DNA of 64,000 nt from an uncultured Collinsella sp. (GTDB lineage: Bacteria; Actinomycetota; Coriobacteriia; Coriobacteriales; Coriobacteriaceae): NCBI GenBank assembly GCA_958445065.1, contig CAUCQW010000009.1, positions 33,102 to 97,101 of the forward strand, read 5' to 3'. Below the pieces are notes generated by a model. It was given only the letters and a program-made list of their open reading frames with translations, was not told the origin of the DNA and did no database searches. A program made the position numbers and the translations under genes. Of the stretch, positions 23,497 to 33,929 are shown piece by piece; position 1 is the stretch's first letter; each line of letters starts with the position of its first letter.

Positions 23497-24588
23497 TTAC
23501 GCCTCGCCTCCCTTCTTGGAATCCTTGCGCGTACGGGACGTCTCAGGAGCGTTCTTGAGGAACTCGGGGTCACCGGAATAGTGGCACGCAGAATAGTGAC
23601 CGGACTCGGTGACAACGCGCTCAGGGCGCTGCTTGCGGCACTTGTCCGTCGCGTAGGGGCAACGAGGAGAGAAGACGCAGCCCTCAGGCAGGTTCATGAG
23701 CGAAGGCGGGTTGCCGTGAATCGGCGTCAGCGGCTTCTTCTCTTCGATTGCCTGCTCCGGGATGGAGCGGATAAGACCCCAGGTGTAGGGGTGGCGGCTC
23801 TCGTAGAAGATTTCCTCAGCAGTACCGAACTCAACGGGGCGGCCGGCGTACATAACCATGATCTTATCGGCCATATCGGCGACAACACCCAGGTCATGGG
23901 TAATCATGATGATGGCGTTGCCGTTCTTCTCCTGCATCTCCTGCATGAGCTCGATAATCTGAGCCTGGATGGTAACGTCCAGGGCAGTCGTGGGCTCGTC
24001 GGCAATCAGAATATCGGGATCGCAGGCAAGGGCCATGGCAATCATGACTCGCTGACGCATACCGCCAGAGAACTGGTGCGGATACTCATTGACGCGCTTC
24101 TCGGGCTCGGGGATACCCACGAGGTCCAAAAGCTCGGTGGCACGCTTGAGCGCCTCCTGCTTGGAGTAGCCACGGTGCAGACGAAGGCCCTCGCCCACCT
24201 GCCTGCCGATCTTATAGACCGGGTTCAAGGAGGTCATAGGATCCTGGAAGATCATCGCGATATCGTTGCCGCGAATGTGCTGCATCTCTTCCTCGGTCAT
24301 TTCGAGGATGGAGCGGCCGCGATAGCGAACGTCACCGCCCTCGATCTTTCCCGGAGGCATCGAGATGAGGCCCATGATGGTCATGGCGGTCACGGACTTA
24401 CCGGAGCCGGACTCACCGACGACGCCCAGGGTTTCGCCGCGATCGAGCGTGTAGGAGACACCGTCGACAGCGCGAACAACGCCATCCTCGGTGTGGAAAT
24501 ACATCTTAAGGTCATCGACCTCGAGCAGGTGCTGGCCCTCAGGAACCGGCTGATCCTTCAGGTCCACATAGTTCTTGTTCTTCTTCAT
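23497..24588 (-). CDS. oppD: Oligopeptide ABC transporter ATPase OppD
   Basis: 363 residues. Walker [16 protein letters not shown], signature [16 protein letters not shown], Walker [15 protein letters not shown], switch MITHDLGVV, and the C-terminal Cys motif [15 protein letters not shown]. Starts 2 nt after the oppC stop. Partner of OppF in the inner-side ATPase pair. Confidence 0.95.
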   Translation of the reverse strand: MKKNKNYVDLKDQPVPEGQHLLEVDDLKMYFHTEDGVVRAVDGVSYTLDRGETLGVVGESGSGKSVTAMTIMGLISMPPGKIEGGDVRYRGRSILEMTEEEMQHIRGNDIAMIFQDPMTSLNPVYKIGRQVGEGLRLHRGYSKQEALKRATELLDLVGIPEPEKRVNEYPHQFSGGMRQRVMIAMALACDPDILIADEPTTALDVTIQAQIIELMQEMQEKNGNAIIMITHDLGVVADMADKIMVMYAGRPVEFGTAEEIFYESRHPYTWGLIRSIPEQAIEEKKPLTPIHGNPPSLMNLPEGCVFSPRCPYATDKCRKQRPERVVTESGHYSACHYSGDPEFLKNAPETSRTRKDSKKGGEA

Positions 24589-24590
24589 CC

Positions 24591-25526
24591 TTATGCGTCC
24601 TTCATCTTGACGTCGAGGGCGTCGCGCAGACCGTCACCCAGCAGGGTGAAGGCGAGCACCGTCGAGAGAATTGCCAGACCGGGCATGATCATCATCCAGG
24701 GAGCGGTCAGAAGATACTGCTGACCGTCCTGAATCATGGAGCCCCACGAAGGCGTAGGCGGAATAACGCCCATGCCGAGGAAGGACAGAGCGGACTCGGT
24801 CAGAATGGCGCCACCAATGTTCATGGTCGCGTAGACCACGATGGAGGCGACGGAGTTCGGGAAGATGTGACGCACGACGATACGAGCATCAGATGCACCC
24901 ATCGCGCGCGCTGCATCAACATAGTCGTTTTCCTTGACCGTCAAGATTGCAGAGCGGAAGACGCGCGCAATCGAAGGCCAGCCAAGAATGCCGATGGCGA
25001 TAAAGACGTTCTGAAGACCACGGCCGATAACGGCGATCATGGCGACAACGAACAGCACGTACGGGAACGCCAGGAAGATGTCCGCACAGCGCATGATGAT
25101 CGTATCCCAGATGCCGCCGTAGAAACCGGCCAGGGCGCCCATGACCAGACCAATCACCGTGGAGATCGCGGTGGCCATAATGCCGACGGACAGCGAAACG
25201 CGTGCACCGTAGATAACGCGGACGAGAATGTCGCGACCGAGGGCATCGGTGCCAAACGGGTGCTCGGCACACGGAGCCAGTAGCGATGTCTCGGCCATGG
25301 TGGTCGAATCGGAAGCCGTCGGCGAACCGAGCCAGGGCTTAGCCCACAGATCTGCGGTCAGGGCAACCACAACGACGATGATGATCCAGCAGACACCGAT
25401 AACGGCGAGCTTGTTCTTACGAAGACGCTTAAAAGCGTCGCCCCACAGCGTGCGGGACTTGGCGGGAGCAGATGCGGCCTTGGTGGCGGTAGCCTGCTCC
25501 TGAGACTGAGAATCAGTTTCCTGCAT
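24591..25526 (-). CDS. oppC: Oligopeptide ABC transporter permease OppC
   Basis: 311 residues; ATG behind GGGAGG. The N-terminal cytoplasmic extension of about 35 residues is rich in Ala, Gln and Ser. Six predicted membrane segments follow, with the DppC/OppC feature HPFGTDALGRDILVRVIYGAR and the coupling EAA-type loop DYVDAARAMGASDARIVVRHIFPN. Second permease gene of the operon, 14 nt after oppB. Confidence 0.94.
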   Translation of the reverse strand: MQETDSQSQEQATATKAASAPAKSRTLWGDAFKRLRKNKLAVIGVCWIIIVVVVALTADLWAKPWLGSPTASDSTTMAETSLLAPCAEHPFGTDALGRDILVRVIYGARVSLSVGIMATAISTVIGLVMGALAGFYGGIWDTIIMRCADIFLAFPYVLFVVAMIAVIGRGLQNVFIAIGILGWPSIARVFRSAILTVKENDYVDAARAMGASDARIVVRHIFPNSVASIVVYATMNIGGAILTESALSFLGMGVIPPTPSWGSMIQDGQQYLLTAPWMMIMPGLAILSTVLAFTLLGDGLRDALDVKMKDA

Positions 25527-25540
25527 GAGACGTACCTCCC

Positions 25541-26578
25541 TTAGGCCTTATCCGACGGACCGCCAAGGCGGATGCGCGGGTCGAGGAATGCATAGCTAAT
25601 GTCGACGAGCAGGTTGATCACCATGACGACGACAACGATGAGCGTAACGCCGCCCATAACGATGGGCCAGTCACGCATGCTAATGGCGCGATAGACCTCA
25701 TAGCCGATACCGGGCCAGTTGAAGACCGTCTCAGTCAGGATGGCGCCCGAAAGCATGCCGCCAAAGTCGACACCAATATAGGTAACGACGGGGATGAGTG
25801 CATTCTTAAGCGCATGCTTGACGATGATCGCACGATTGGAGAGACCCTTGGCCTTTGCCGTACGGATGTAATCCTGGTTCATGACGTCAAGCAGCTGCGA
25901 GCGCATAATGCGCGCAGCATAAGCGGTCGAAACCGAAGCCAGCGTAATGGTCGGAAGCACATAGTGCATCCAATCCTGATACTGAGAGCTGGAACCGCCG
26001 GCACCCGAGATCGGCATGGAGATTGCACCGCCCGTGGCGTCCTTGAGGATGACGCCAAAGAACAGCTGCAGCAACATACCGAGCCAGAAGGCCGGGACCG
26101 CAACGAGGATCGACGTGGTGAGCGTTACCAAAATATCCCAGAAGGAATAACGCTTTACCGCCGAAATGATACCCGCACCGATACCCATGATTGCCTCGAG
26201 CACGATGGCGCACGCGGCAAGTTTGACCGTATACGGATACTTCTGGGCAAAGATTTCCGTAACCGGCAGCTTGCGCTGATACGAATTGCCCAGATCGCCA
26301 TGAAGCAGGCCGTTCATGTAATACAAGTAACGGTCCACGAGCGACGTTTGAACGGGGTCGCCGTTCTCGTCAAGGATCGCGTTGCCGTCATCGTCCGTCT
26401 GGACCAGGTGATAGCGGACGCGAAGCTGAAGCTCCACCTCGGGGGACAGAGCCTTGTCTCCACCGATCAGCTTGATCGGATCTCCCGGCACGATATTCTG
26501 GAGGGCGAACAGAATCAGCGTAACGCCCAAAAACACCGGGATGAACTGAAGCACACGTTTAACGATGTACTTACCCAT
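25541..26578 (-). CDS. oppB: Oligopeptide ABC transporter permease OppB
   Basis: 345 residues; ATG behind GGGGAG. First membrane segment KRVLQFIPVFLGVTLILFAL, the periplasmic loop, then five more segments with the EAA-type loop DYIRTAKAKGLSNRAIIVKHALKNA. The periplasmic loop (about residues 55-95) contains a DDDGNAILDENGD insert longer than usual. It lies between oppA and oppC. Confidence 0.94.
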   Translation of the reverse strand: MGKYIVKRVLQFIPVFLGVTLILFALQNIVPGDPIKLIGGDKALSPEVELQLRVRYHLVQTDDDGNAILDENGDPVQTSLVDRYLYYMNGLLHGDLGNSYQRKLPVTEIFAQKYPYTVKLAACAIVLEAIMGIGAGIISAVKRYSFWDILVTLTTSILVAVPAFWLGMLLQLFFGVILKDATGGAISMPISGAGGSSSQYQDWMHYVLPTITLASVSTAYAARIMRSQLLDVMNQDYIRTAKAKGLSNRAIIVKHALKNALIPVVTYIGVDFGGMLSGAILTETVFNWPGIGYEVYRAISMRDWPIVMGGVTLIVVVVMVINLLVDISYAFLDPRIRLGGPSDKA

Positions 26579-26608
26579 ACCACTCCCCTATCTAGGGATT
26601 AACCTAAA

Positions 26609-26638
26609 TGGGATGCCGATCGCCAGACCGGCATCCCA
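26609..26638 (-). terminator. Hairpin between oppA and oppB
   Basis: A 10-bp stem, TGGGATGCCG (26609-26618) with CGGCATCCCA (26629-26638), is followed on the minus strand by TTTAGGTTAA. It probably acts as a partial terminator or a 3-prime stabiliser, giving more binding protein than permease. Confidence 0.6.
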
Positions 26639-26734
26639 AAATTACCATCAGCCAGTTTACCCCAGGTTAGGGAGAACTGTATGTTTCCCATGAGGTCTAC
26701 GTAAATACTTGACCCTCACGGAAGCTGCAAACTC

Positions 26735-28411
26735 TTAGGCGAGCTCAGCGGTACCCAGATCGGCGTGCTTCTGCGGATCGACATAGAGGTGCTTAATGCG
26801 ATCGGAGCCGGCGATGGTGTGCGTGTAGAACATAATCGGGATGACCGGGCAGTCGGCAGCGACCATTGCGTCGGCCTCCTGCATCTTAGCGACGCGCTCC
26901 TCGTCGTCAACAATAGTACGAGCCTCGTCGACCTTGGCGTCGAACTCGGGGTTGTTGTAACCGGAGCGGTTGTCGCCACCGAGGGAGTCGGAGTGGAACA
27001 GCGGATACAGGAAGTTGTCCATGATCGGGTAGTCGGCAATCCAACCCAGACGACCGAACTGATAGTTAAAGTTCTGATACTGCTCGAGCAGGGCAGACCA
27101 CTCAGGGGTATCGGAGACAGCGGTAACGCCAACCTTGGCGAGGTCACCGATGATGGACTCCATGATCTCCTTGTGACCGCCGTCCTGGTTGTAGGACAGG
27201 GTCACGCTAATGCCACGATCCCCGTTAGCGCCAGCGGGAGCAACCTTGTCGAGGTACTCGTTGGCCTTGTCGACATCGTAGGCGCAGAACTCCCATGCGC
27301 CCTCCTTGTAGCCATCGATGCCCGGAGGAACAATGCCGTCGGCAGGAGTACGGGTACCCTTGAAGATGGTCTTGCAGATGGCCTCACGGTTGATGGCCAG
27401 GGAGATACCCCTGCGCAGGTCGGCGTTGCTGAACGGCTCGGCCGTGGTGTTGCAGGTCAGATAGTACGTGGAAGGCTCGGCGCCGAGCAGCATGCGCTCG
27501 CCGTCACCCATGGTGTAGCCGTCCTTGGACACGCCGCGATCCTTCTTGGCGGCGTCGATCTGAGCGACGGGAACGTCGCAGACATCGAGGTTACCGGCCT
27601 GGAACTCCTTGTAGGCGGTCTCCATGTCCTTGATGACCTGGAAGTGGATGCCATCGATCTTGGCCTTGTCGCCATAGTAATCGTCGAACTTCTTGACGTT
27701 GATCTCCTGGCCATCCTCCCACTTGCCGTCCATCATGAACGGGCCGTTACCGACCGGGGCGAGGTAGAAGCTCTTGACATCGGACTCGGCGCACTCGGGA
27801 ACCGGGGCCAGAGCCGGGTGAGAGGCGACGAAGGGGAAGTCGGCGTAAGCGGAAGCCAGCTTGACGACGAGGGTCTCATCGTCGGGGCAGGTAACACCGC
27901 TGAGCTCGGTAGCGTTACCGGCAAGCAGATCGTCATAGCCCTCGACCATGGAAAGGTGATAGGAGACCTCGGAAGGGCCGTACTCGGTAGCGACAGCCGA
28001 CTTGGTGTTGACCAGACGCTCCCAACCGAGCTTGAAGGACTTGGAGGTAACGTCGTCACCGTTGTGGAACTTGGCCTTCTTGATCTTGAAGGTGAACTCG
28101 GTGGCGTCGTCGTTGGCCTCGAAGGACTCGCAAGCCAGCGGAACGATCTCGCCCTTCTCGGCGTCATAAGAGGTCAGAGCATCAAAGAGCTGGTACTCGA
28201 CCTGAGTGCCCTGGTCCTCCTGGACATTGTAGGGGTCGATGCAGACCGGGTTGTTGATGTAGAAGTTCAGCTTCGAACCGGACTCAGAACCGGAAGCGTC
28301 GCCGCCCTTCTTGCCGCATGCGGCAAGAAAAGCCATGGAGCTCGCAGCAAGGGTGCCGCCGACAAAGGCGCGACGACCCATAACGGGCTGGTGGAACATA
28401 GAATCAGCCAT
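26735..28411 (-). CDS. oppA: Oligopeptide-binding lipoprotein (solute-binding family 5)
   Basis: 558 residues from the ATG behind AAGGAGG. The signal region MGRRAFVGGTLAASSMAFLAACGKK ends in a lipobox with the lipidated Cys; the RR-x-F start resembles a Tat signal. The mature part is a family-5 peptide-binding protein (VCIDPYNVQEDQGTQVEYQLFDAL, NREAICKTIFKGTRTPADGIVPPG, DYPIMDNFLYPLFHSDS). First gene of the opp operon. A 293-nt gap upstream must hold the promoter, but no clear -10/-35 pair was found. Confidence 0.94.
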   Translation of the reverse strand: MADSMFHQPVMGRRAFVGGTLAASSMAFLAACGKKGGDASGSESGSKLNFYINNPVCIDPYNVQEDQGTQVEYQLFDALTSYDAEKGEIVPLACESFEANDDATEFTFKIKKAKFHNGDDVTSKSFKLGWERLVNTKSAVATEYGPSEVSYHLSMVEGYDDLLAGNATELSGVTCPDDETLVVKLASAYADFPFVASHPALAPVPECAESDVKSFYLAPVGNGPFMMDGKWEDGQEINVKKFDDYYGDKAKIDGIHFQVIKDMETAYKEFQAGNLDVCDVPVAQIDAAKKDRGVSKDGYTMGDGERMLLGAEPSTYYLTCNTTAEPFSNADLRRGISLAINREAICKTIFKGTRTPADGIVPPGIDGYKEGAWEFCAYDVDKANEYLDKVAPAGANGDRGISVTLSYNQDGGHKEIMESIIGDLAKVGVTAVSDTPEWSALLEQYQNFNYQFGRLGWIADYPIMDNFLYPLFHSDSLGGDNRSGYNNPEFDAKVDEARTIVDDEERVAKMQEADAMVAADCPVIPIMFYTHTIAGSDRIKHLYVDPQKHADLGTAELA

Positions 28412-28653
28412 GCCATCCTCCTTATGAGATAGGACAAAGAAATGTTCAGTCGGACACATGTCGAGACAATCCGATCCGAACCATCAAAACGCCGCCCGTT
28501 GCTATGGCTGGTTATGCACAACGAACCAACGTTTCTCAATACAGTAGCGCATTTTATGCACGATTTGGGGCTAATTCCGGTCAACGGTCGAGAATTTCTT
28601 TAGTTGGGCGAAGTATGTGGGGATATTTTGGCTCTGTTACAAATATGTAAACA

Positions 28654-28683
28654 AAAAGGGTCCCGCACTTGCGGAACCCTTTT
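28654..28683 (-). terminator. Terminator of secG
   Basis: A 13-bp stem with one mismatch (28654-28666 with 28671-28683) and a 4-nt loop, flanked on the minus strand by TTTTTGTTT. It lies 23 nt past the secG stop. Confidence 0.88.
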
Positions 28684-28705
28684 CAAGTATTTATGTGGCT
28701 CGTGC

Positions 28706-28960
28706 TTAGTAGCCGACGATACCCTGCGGGAAGAAGAACATGCACAGGACGACACACACGGCAAAAACGACGGCCATAATTACCGTCAGGCGATCGAGGT
28801 TCTGCTCCATGACGCCCGTGGCAGAGCTGGAGTTATACAGCGAGCTAGCGATCATATCCGAAACGCCGGTGCCCTTACCGGAGTGCATCAGGACGAGAAT
28901 CGTCAGCGCCACGGCAGAGACAGCCCAAACGACAAACAGAAGAATCTGAAACGGACCCAT
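28706..28960 (-). CDS. secG: Preprotein translocase subunit SecG
   Basis: 84 residues; ATG behind AAGGAG. Two membrane helices (about 4-24 and 58-78) with the conserved loop MHSGKGTGVSDMIASSLYNSSSATGVMEQNLDRLT between them. Accessory subunit of the SecYEG channel. It follows gpmI but is separated by a terminator. Linkage to the lower-glycolysis genes is known in many Gram-positives. Confidence 0.93.
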   Translation of the reverse strand: MGPFQILLFVVWAVSAVALTILVLMHSGKGTGVSDMIASSLYNSSSATGVMEQNLDRLTVIMAVVFAVCVVLCMFFFPQGIVGY

Positions 28961-29057
28961 AGATAAGCTCCTTAATAGAACAATTCAAACTCCAGTACTG
29001 TACCACAACCCCCAGCACTCCCCCATCAGCCATTTGGTGACGAGGTAGAAATAGCGC

Positions 29058-29090
29058 AAAAAAAGAGGGTTGTCCGGTTGTGGACAACCC
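29058..29090 (-). terminator. Terminator of the glycolytic run after gpmI
   Basis: GGGTTGTCC (29067-29075) pairs with GGACAACCC (29082-29090), followed on the minus strand by a run of T residues complementary to 29058-29064. Confidence 0.9.
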
Positions 29091-29119
29091 CCTTACTAGA
29101 AAACGGTATTTGTTTTCTA

Positions 29120-30673
29120 TTAGGCCTCGGTGGCGAGTACGCGACCCGTCATCTCGGCGGAAGGCTCAATACCAGCCATGGTGAGCATGGTCGGAGCGAT
29201 ATCGGAAAGACGGCCGTCCTCGATACCGGTGAGCTGTGCCTTCTCATCAACGATGATGAACGGCACGCGGTTGGTGGTGTGAGCCGTGAACGGATGCTTG
29301 GAACCGTCGGAAGCAACGTCAAACATGTGATCGGCGTTGCCGTGATCGGCGGTAATCAGCGCAAAGCCGCCCTTAGCGAGAATCGCCGGGACAACCTTGG
29401 ACAGGGCATCGTCAACAGCCTCGACGGCCTTAACGGCGGCGTCGAAGACACCGGTGTGACCAACCATGTCGCAGTTTGCGAAGTTCACGATGTAGAAATC
29501 AGCGCGATCCTCGTTGATGGCGGCGACAAGCTTCTCGGTAACCTCGGGAGCGCTCATCTCAGGTTGCAGGTCGTAGGTAGCGACCTTGGGAGAAGCGACG
29601 AGCACGCGCTCCTCGCCCTCCTTGGGCTCCTCGATGCCGCCGTTGAGGAAGAACGTCACGTGGGCGTACTTCTCGGTCTCGGCGGTGTGCAGCTGCTTCA
29701 GGCCATTGGCGGCGATAACGTCGGCCAGAACGTTCTCGGGGAACGTCTTGGGGAAGGCGACCTCGACGTCAAACGTCGGGTCGTACTCGGTCATCGTCAC
29801 AAAGTGCGAAAGCTTGATCTGCTCGCGCTCAAAGCCGTCGAACTCCTTGTCCGTGAACACGCGAGTCATCTGACGAGCGCGGTCGGGACGGAAGTTGAAG
29901 AAGATGGCCGCGTCGCCCTCGTGGATGCCCTCGTTGTGGGCAGCGAAGGGCTCGACGAACTCGTCGCCGCGCGGATCCTTCTCGTAGTAGGCCTTGATAC
30001 CGGCAACAGGGTCGGTATCGGCATCGGATGCGTTGACCATGACGTCGTAGGCGCGCTGGATGCGCTCCCAACGGTTGTCGCGGTCCATGGCCCAATAACG
30101 GCCCGAGACGGTGGCAACGCGAGCGTCGCAACCGGTCTCCTCGGAGATCTTAGCCAGGAAGGCGCAGAACTCACTCATGTAACCGGCACCGGACTGCGGG
30201 TCAACGTCGCGACCATCCATGAAGGCGTGGACGCGAACGGTCTTGACACCGTGCTCGGCAGCCATCTTGACCAGAGCCTCGACGTGGCTCATATGAGAAT
30301 GAACACCGCCAGGGCTCATAAGGCCCATGAGGTGGAGAGTCTTGCCGTCAGCCTTGACGTCGTCCATAGCCTTGACGAAGACCTCGTTCTTGGCGATGGA
30401 GCCGTCCTTGATGGCATTGTTGATGCGCGAAAGCTCCTGGAACACGATGCGGCCGGCACCGATGTTGAGGTGACCCACCTCGGAGTTGCCCATCTGGCCA
30501 TCGGGAAGACCCACGTCCTCGCCCGAAGCGCCGAGCGTGGTGTGGGGGTACTTCTCGTACAGGCTATCGAGGAAGGGCGTCTTGGCAGCGGCGACGGCGT
30601 TCTCGCCATCGGCCGGAGCCAGGCCGCAACCATCCATGATGATCAGGAGTGCAGGAAGATGACGCTGTGCCAT
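29120..30673 (-). CDS. gpmI: 2,3-bisphosphoglycerate-independent phosphoglycerate mutase
   Basis: 517 residues. Interconverts 3- and 2-phosphoglycerate. Alkaline-phosphatase fold with LLIIMDGCGLAP (first metal Asp), MGNSEVGHLNIGAGR (the catalytic Ser in NSEVGH), HAFMDGRDVDPQSG, and the distal metal site ITADHGNADHM. It starts 5 nt after the tpiA stop. Note DGCGLAP where most family members read DGWG or DGFG. Confidence 0.96.
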   Translation of the reverse strand: MAQRHLPALLIIMDGCGLAPADGENAVAAAKTPFLDSLYEKYPHTTLGASGEDVGLPDGQMGNSEVGHLNIGAGRIVFQELSRINNAIKDGSIAKNEVFVKAMDDVKADGKTLHLMGLMSPGGVHSHMSHVEALVKMAAEHGVKTVRVHAFMDGRDVDPQSGAGYMSEFCAFLAKISEETGCDARVATVSGRYWAMDRDNRWERIQRAYDVMVNASDADTDPVAGIKAYYEKDPRGDEFVEPFAAHNEGIHEGDAAIFFNFRPDRARQMTRVFTDKEFDGFEREQIKLSHFVTMTEYDPTFDVEVAFPKTFPENVLADVIAANGLKQLHTAETEKYAHVTFFLNGGIEEPKEGEERVLVASPKVATYDLQPEMSAPEVTEKLVAAINEDRADFYIVNFANCDMVGHTGVFDAAVKAVEAVDDALSKVVPAILAKGGFALITADHGNADHMFDVASDGSKHPFTAHTTNRVPFIIVDEKAQLTGIEDGRLSDIAPTMLTMAGIEPSAEMTGRVLATEA

Positions 30674-30678
30674 ATGTC

Positions 30679-31446
30679 CTACTCGCCTGCCTTGACGACC
30701 ATAGAGGCGAAGTCGGCAGCCTTGAGCGAAGCGCCGCCCACGAGGGCGCCGTCGACGTCGGGCTTGGCGACGAGCTCGGCGATGTTGCCGGGCTTGGCAG
30801 AGCCACCATAGAGAACGCGGATGCCGTCGGCGAGCTCCTCACCGAACATCTCCTTGAGGGTCTCACGGATAGCGCCGCAGACCTCCTGAGCGTCCTCGGC
30901 GGTAGCGGTCTTGCCGGTGCCGATGGCCCAGATGGGCTCGTAGGCGACGACGACCTGCTTGGGGCAAGTGATCTCGAGACCCTCGAGACCAGCCTTGACC
31001 TGGTTCACGACGTGCTCGACATAGGTGCCGGCCTCGCGGACCTCGAGGGACTCGCCGCAGCAGAAGACGGGAACAAGACCGGCGGCAACGAGGGCCTTGG
31101 CCTTCTTGTTCTGATCCTCGTCGGTCTCGTGGAAGTAATCACGACGCTCGGAGTGACCGATGATGCAGTAGGTGCAGCCAGCGGACTTGAGCATGTCGCA
31201 AGAAGACTCACCGGTGAAGGCACCCTTGGCCTCCCAGTACACGTTCTGTGCACCGAGGGCGATGGGGGCAGCCTGAATACGGTCATGAACCGTGGTGATG
31301 TCGATGGTCGGAGGGCAGACGAGCACCTCGACGCCAGCCGGAACCTCGGGCAGAGCCTGAGCCAGCTCGTCGGCGAGCTTGGCGGCCTCGGCGACGTCGT
31401 TGTTCATCTTCCAGTTACCAGCGATAAGAAGGGTGCGATTAGGCAT
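30679..31446 (-). CDS. tpiA: Triosephosphate isomerase
   Basis: 255 residues starting MPNRTLLIAGNWKMN, with the catalytic Lys in NWKMN, His in IIGHSERR, Glu in VVAYEPIWAIGTG and the phosphate-gripping VLYGGSAKPGN. The start overlaps the pgk stop by 8 nt, so translation is coupled. Interconverts DHAP and glyceraldehyde-3-phosphate. Confidence 0.97.
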   Translation of the reverse strand: MPNRTLLIAGNWKMNNDVAEAAKLADELAQALPEVPAGVEVLVCPPTIDITTVHDRIQAAPIALGAQNVYWEAKGAFTGESSCDMLKSAGCTYCIIGHSERRDYFHETDEDQNKKAKALVAAGLVPVFCCGESLEVREAGTYVEHVVNQVKAGLEGLEITCPKQVVVAYEPIWAIGTGKTATAEDAQEVCGAIRETLKEMFGEELADGIRVLYGGSAKPGNIAELVAKPDVDGALVGGASLKAADFASMVVKAGE

Positions 31447-32629
31447 CGAGAAGCGCCTCCACTCCGGGCAGGGCCTTACCCTCGACGAGCTCCATGGAAG
31501 CGCCACCACCGGTGGAGATCCAGCTCATCTTGTCGGCCAGGTTGAACTTGTTGACAGCTGCGACGGAGTCGCCACCGCCGATGATCGAGGTGCAGTCGGC
31601 CTCGGCGACAGCCTCGGCGATAGCCTGGGTGCCGTGAGCGAAGTTATCGAACTCGAAGACGCCCATGGGGCCGTTCCAGAACACAGTCTTGGCGCCCTTG
31701 ACAGCCTCGGCGTAAAGTTCCTCGGTCTTAGGACCGATGTCCATGCCCTCACGGTCGTCAGGGATAGCGTCGGAAGCGACAACCTCGGGGACAGCGTCCT
31801 CACCAAAGTGATCGGCAACACGGTTGTCGATGGGGAGCAGGATCTTGACGCCCTTCTCCTCGGCCTTCTTGAGCATTTCGCCAGCGCGCTCGACCCAGTC
31901 CTCTTCCTTGAGAGACTGACCGACGGACAGGCCCTGAGCCAGGAAGAAGGTGTAGGCCATACCGCCACCGATGATCAGGGTGTCAGCAGAGTCGATAAGG
32001 TGATCGAGAACGCCGATCTTGGAGGAAACCTTGGAACCGCCGACGATGGCGACGAAGGGGCGCTCGGGCTCGGCGAAGATGCCGGTCAGCGTGTCGACCT
32101 CCTTCTCGAGCAGGAAGCCAGCGACGGCAGGCAGGTAAGCGGCGGGGCCCACGACGGAACCCTGGGCGCGGTGAGCGGTGCCGAAGGCATCGAGAACGAA
32201 GACGTCACCATAAGAAGCGAGCTTCTTAGCGATCTCGGGATCGTTCTTCTTCTCACGCTTATCGAAGCGGACGTTCTCGAGAACGAGGACCTTGCCCGGC
32301 TCGACGGCGGCAACGGCCTCGGCGGCCTTCTCGCCGTAAGTGTCGGCGACAAAGGTAACGTCGAGACCGGAGAGCTCGGCGAGTTTCTTGGCGACGGGCT
32401 CGAGGGACAGCTCGGGCTGGAAGCCGGTGCCATCGGGACGGCCGAGGTGGCTCATGAGGATGACGCGAGCGTTGTGCTCAACGAGATAGTTGATGGTGGG
32501 CAGGGCAGCCTTGATACGGGTGGTGTCGCCAACGACGCCATCCTTGATAGGCACGTTAAAGTCAACGCGGACGAGAACGCGCTTGCCGTCGACATCGATG
32601 TCGCGGACGGTCTTCTTGGTAAAGGCCAT
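31439..32629 (-). CDS. pgk: Phosphoglycerate kinase
   Basis: 396 residues; ATG with AAAGG upstream. Substrate-binding VLVRVDFNVPI and VILMSHLGRPDGTG in the N domain; the nucleotide site with FVAIVGGSKVSSKIGVLD and the C-terminal ISTGGGASMELVEGK. Makes ATP and 3-phosphoglycerate. A small hairpin (32653-32675) lies in its leader just after the gap terminator, so pgk may have its own promoter or depend on readthrough. Confidence 0.97.
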   Translation of the reverse strand: MAFTKKTVRDIDVDGKRVLVRVDFNVPIKDGVVGDTTRIKAALPTINYLVEHNARVILMSHLGRPDGTGFQPELSLEPVAKKLAELSGLDVTFVADTYGEKAAEAVAAVEPGKVLVLENVRFDKREKKNDPEIAKKLASYGDVFVLDAFGTAHRAQGSVVGPAAYLPAVAGFLLEKEVDTLTGIFAEPERPFVAIVGGSKVSSKIGVLDHLIDSADTLIIGGGMAYTFFLAQGLSVGQSLKEEDWVERAGEMLKKAEEKGVKILLPIDNRVADHFGEDAVPEVVASDAIPDDREGMDIGPKTEELYAEAVKGAKTVFWNGPMGVFEFDNFAHGTQAIAEAVAEADCTSIIGGGDSVAAVNKFNLADKMSWISTGGGASMELVEGKALPGVEALLDA

Positions 32630-32683
32630 GTTTGCTTCTACCTTTCGTACGTGTCTGCCTCCCATTACGGCAGACGATTTCTT

Positions 32684-32732
32684 ATAAAAAGGGCGCGACC
32701 CTAGGGTGTAAGCCCTATAAGGCCGCGCCCTT
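32684..32732 (-). terminator. Terminator between gap and pgk
   Basis: A 9-bp GC stem (32689-32697 with 32724-32732) and a smaller inner hairpin are followed on the minus strand by TTTTTAT. Partial readthrough to pgk is likely because the genes are in pathway order. Confidence 0.82.
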
Positions 32733-32769
32733 CTTTAGACGCTCAACGAGCTATTCGCTAAAAGCCAAA

Positions 32770-33795
32770 TTAGGCAACGAACTTCTCGAAGTACTTGATG
32801 GTGCGGACCATCTGAGAGGTGTAAGAGTTCTCGTTGTCGTACCAAGAGGTGACCTGAACGAGGGTCTGGCCGTTGCCGAGGTCAGAGCACATGGTCTGAG
32901 TGGCGTCGAAGATGGAGCCGTGGGTCTCGCCGACGATGTCGCGGGAGACGATCTGGTCCTCGTTGTAGGCGAAGGTATCGGGGATGGTCTCGGCGTAGGC
33001 CTTCATGGCAGCGTTGACCTCGTCGACGGTGACCTTCTTGTCAACGACGGCGTAGAGGTTGGTCAGCGAGCCGGTCGGCGTCGGGACGCGCTGGGCGGCA
33101 CCGATGAGCTTGCCGTTGAGCTCGGGGAGAACCAGGCCGATGGCCTTGGCAGCGCCCGTGGTGTTCGGGACGATGTTCTCGGAGCAGGCGCGGGAGCGAC
33201 GGAAGTTGCCCTTGCGCTGCGGGCCGTCGAGCGGCATCTGGTCGCCGGTGAAGGCGTGGATGGTGGTCATGATGCCGGACACGATGGGAGCGAAGTCGTT
33301 CAGACCCTTGGCCATCGGGGCGAGGCAGTTGGTGGTGCAGGAAGCAGCGGAGATGATGTTGTCCTCAGCGGTCAGCGTCTCGTGGTTGACGTTGTACACG
33401 ATGGTGGGCAGATCGCTGCCAGCCGGAGCGGAGATGACGACCTTCTTGGCGCCAGCGTTGATGTGGGCCTGAGCCTTAGCCTTGCTGGTGTAGAAGCCGG
33501 TGCACTCGAGAACGACGTCGACGTCGAGGTCGCCCCAAGGCAGGTTGTTGGCGTCGGCCTCCTTGTAGATCTTGATCTCCTTGCCGTCAACGGTGATGGA
33601 ATCCTCGCCAGCAACGACCTCGTGATCGCGAGCGTAGTTGCCCTGCGTGGAGTCGTACTTCAGCAGGTAAGCGAGCATATCGGGAGAGGTGAGGTCGTTG
33701 ATAGCGACGATCTCGGAGCCCTCATGACCGAACATCTGACGGAAAGCCAGACGACCGATGCGACCGAAGCCGTTAATAGCAACCTTTACTGCCAT
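32770..33795 (-). CDS. gap: Glyceraldehyde-3-phosphate dehydrogenase
   Basis: 341 residues; ATG behind AAAGGAG. NAD-binding [15 protein letters not shown]; catalytic [16 protein letters not shown] with the nucleophile Cys; [15 protein letters not shown] at the C terminus. The Asp of INDLTSPD at the end of the second strand favours NAD over NADP. First gene of the run gap-pgk-tpiA-gpmI. Confidence 0.97.
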   Translation of the reverse strand: MAVKVAINGFGRIGRLAFRQMFGHEGSEIVAINDLTSPDMLAYLLKYDSTQGNYARDHEVVAGEDSITVDGKEIKIYKEADANNLPWGDLDVDVVLECTGFYTSKAKAQAHINAGAKKVVISAPAGSDLPTIVYNVNHETLTAEDNIISAASCTTNCLAPMAKGLNDFAPIVSGIMTTIHAFTGDQMPLDGPQRKGNFRRSRACSENIVPNTTGAAKAIGLVLPELNGKLIGAAQRVPTPTGSLTNLYAVVDKKVTVDEVNAAMKAYAETIPDTFAYNEDQIVSRDIVGETHGSIFDATQTMCSDLGNGQTLVQVTSWYDNENSYTSQMVRTIKYFEKFVA

Positions 33796-33929
33796 TGTGT
33801 CTCCTTTCGTAAGGCCCCCGCGAGCTACAGCGCCCGCCGTTGAGGCCCACAAACTAACCACTCGCCTAATATACCTTTTTTTTGACTTGAATTTCACGAG
33901 AATGCTCGAAATTGAAAATCAAATTTACG

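Noticed and set aside
22480..24723. Plus-strand open frame of about 747 codons opposite oppF and oppD
   Set aside because: Same reasoning: Opp ATPase motifs are all on the minus strand and the antisense product looks like nothing known.
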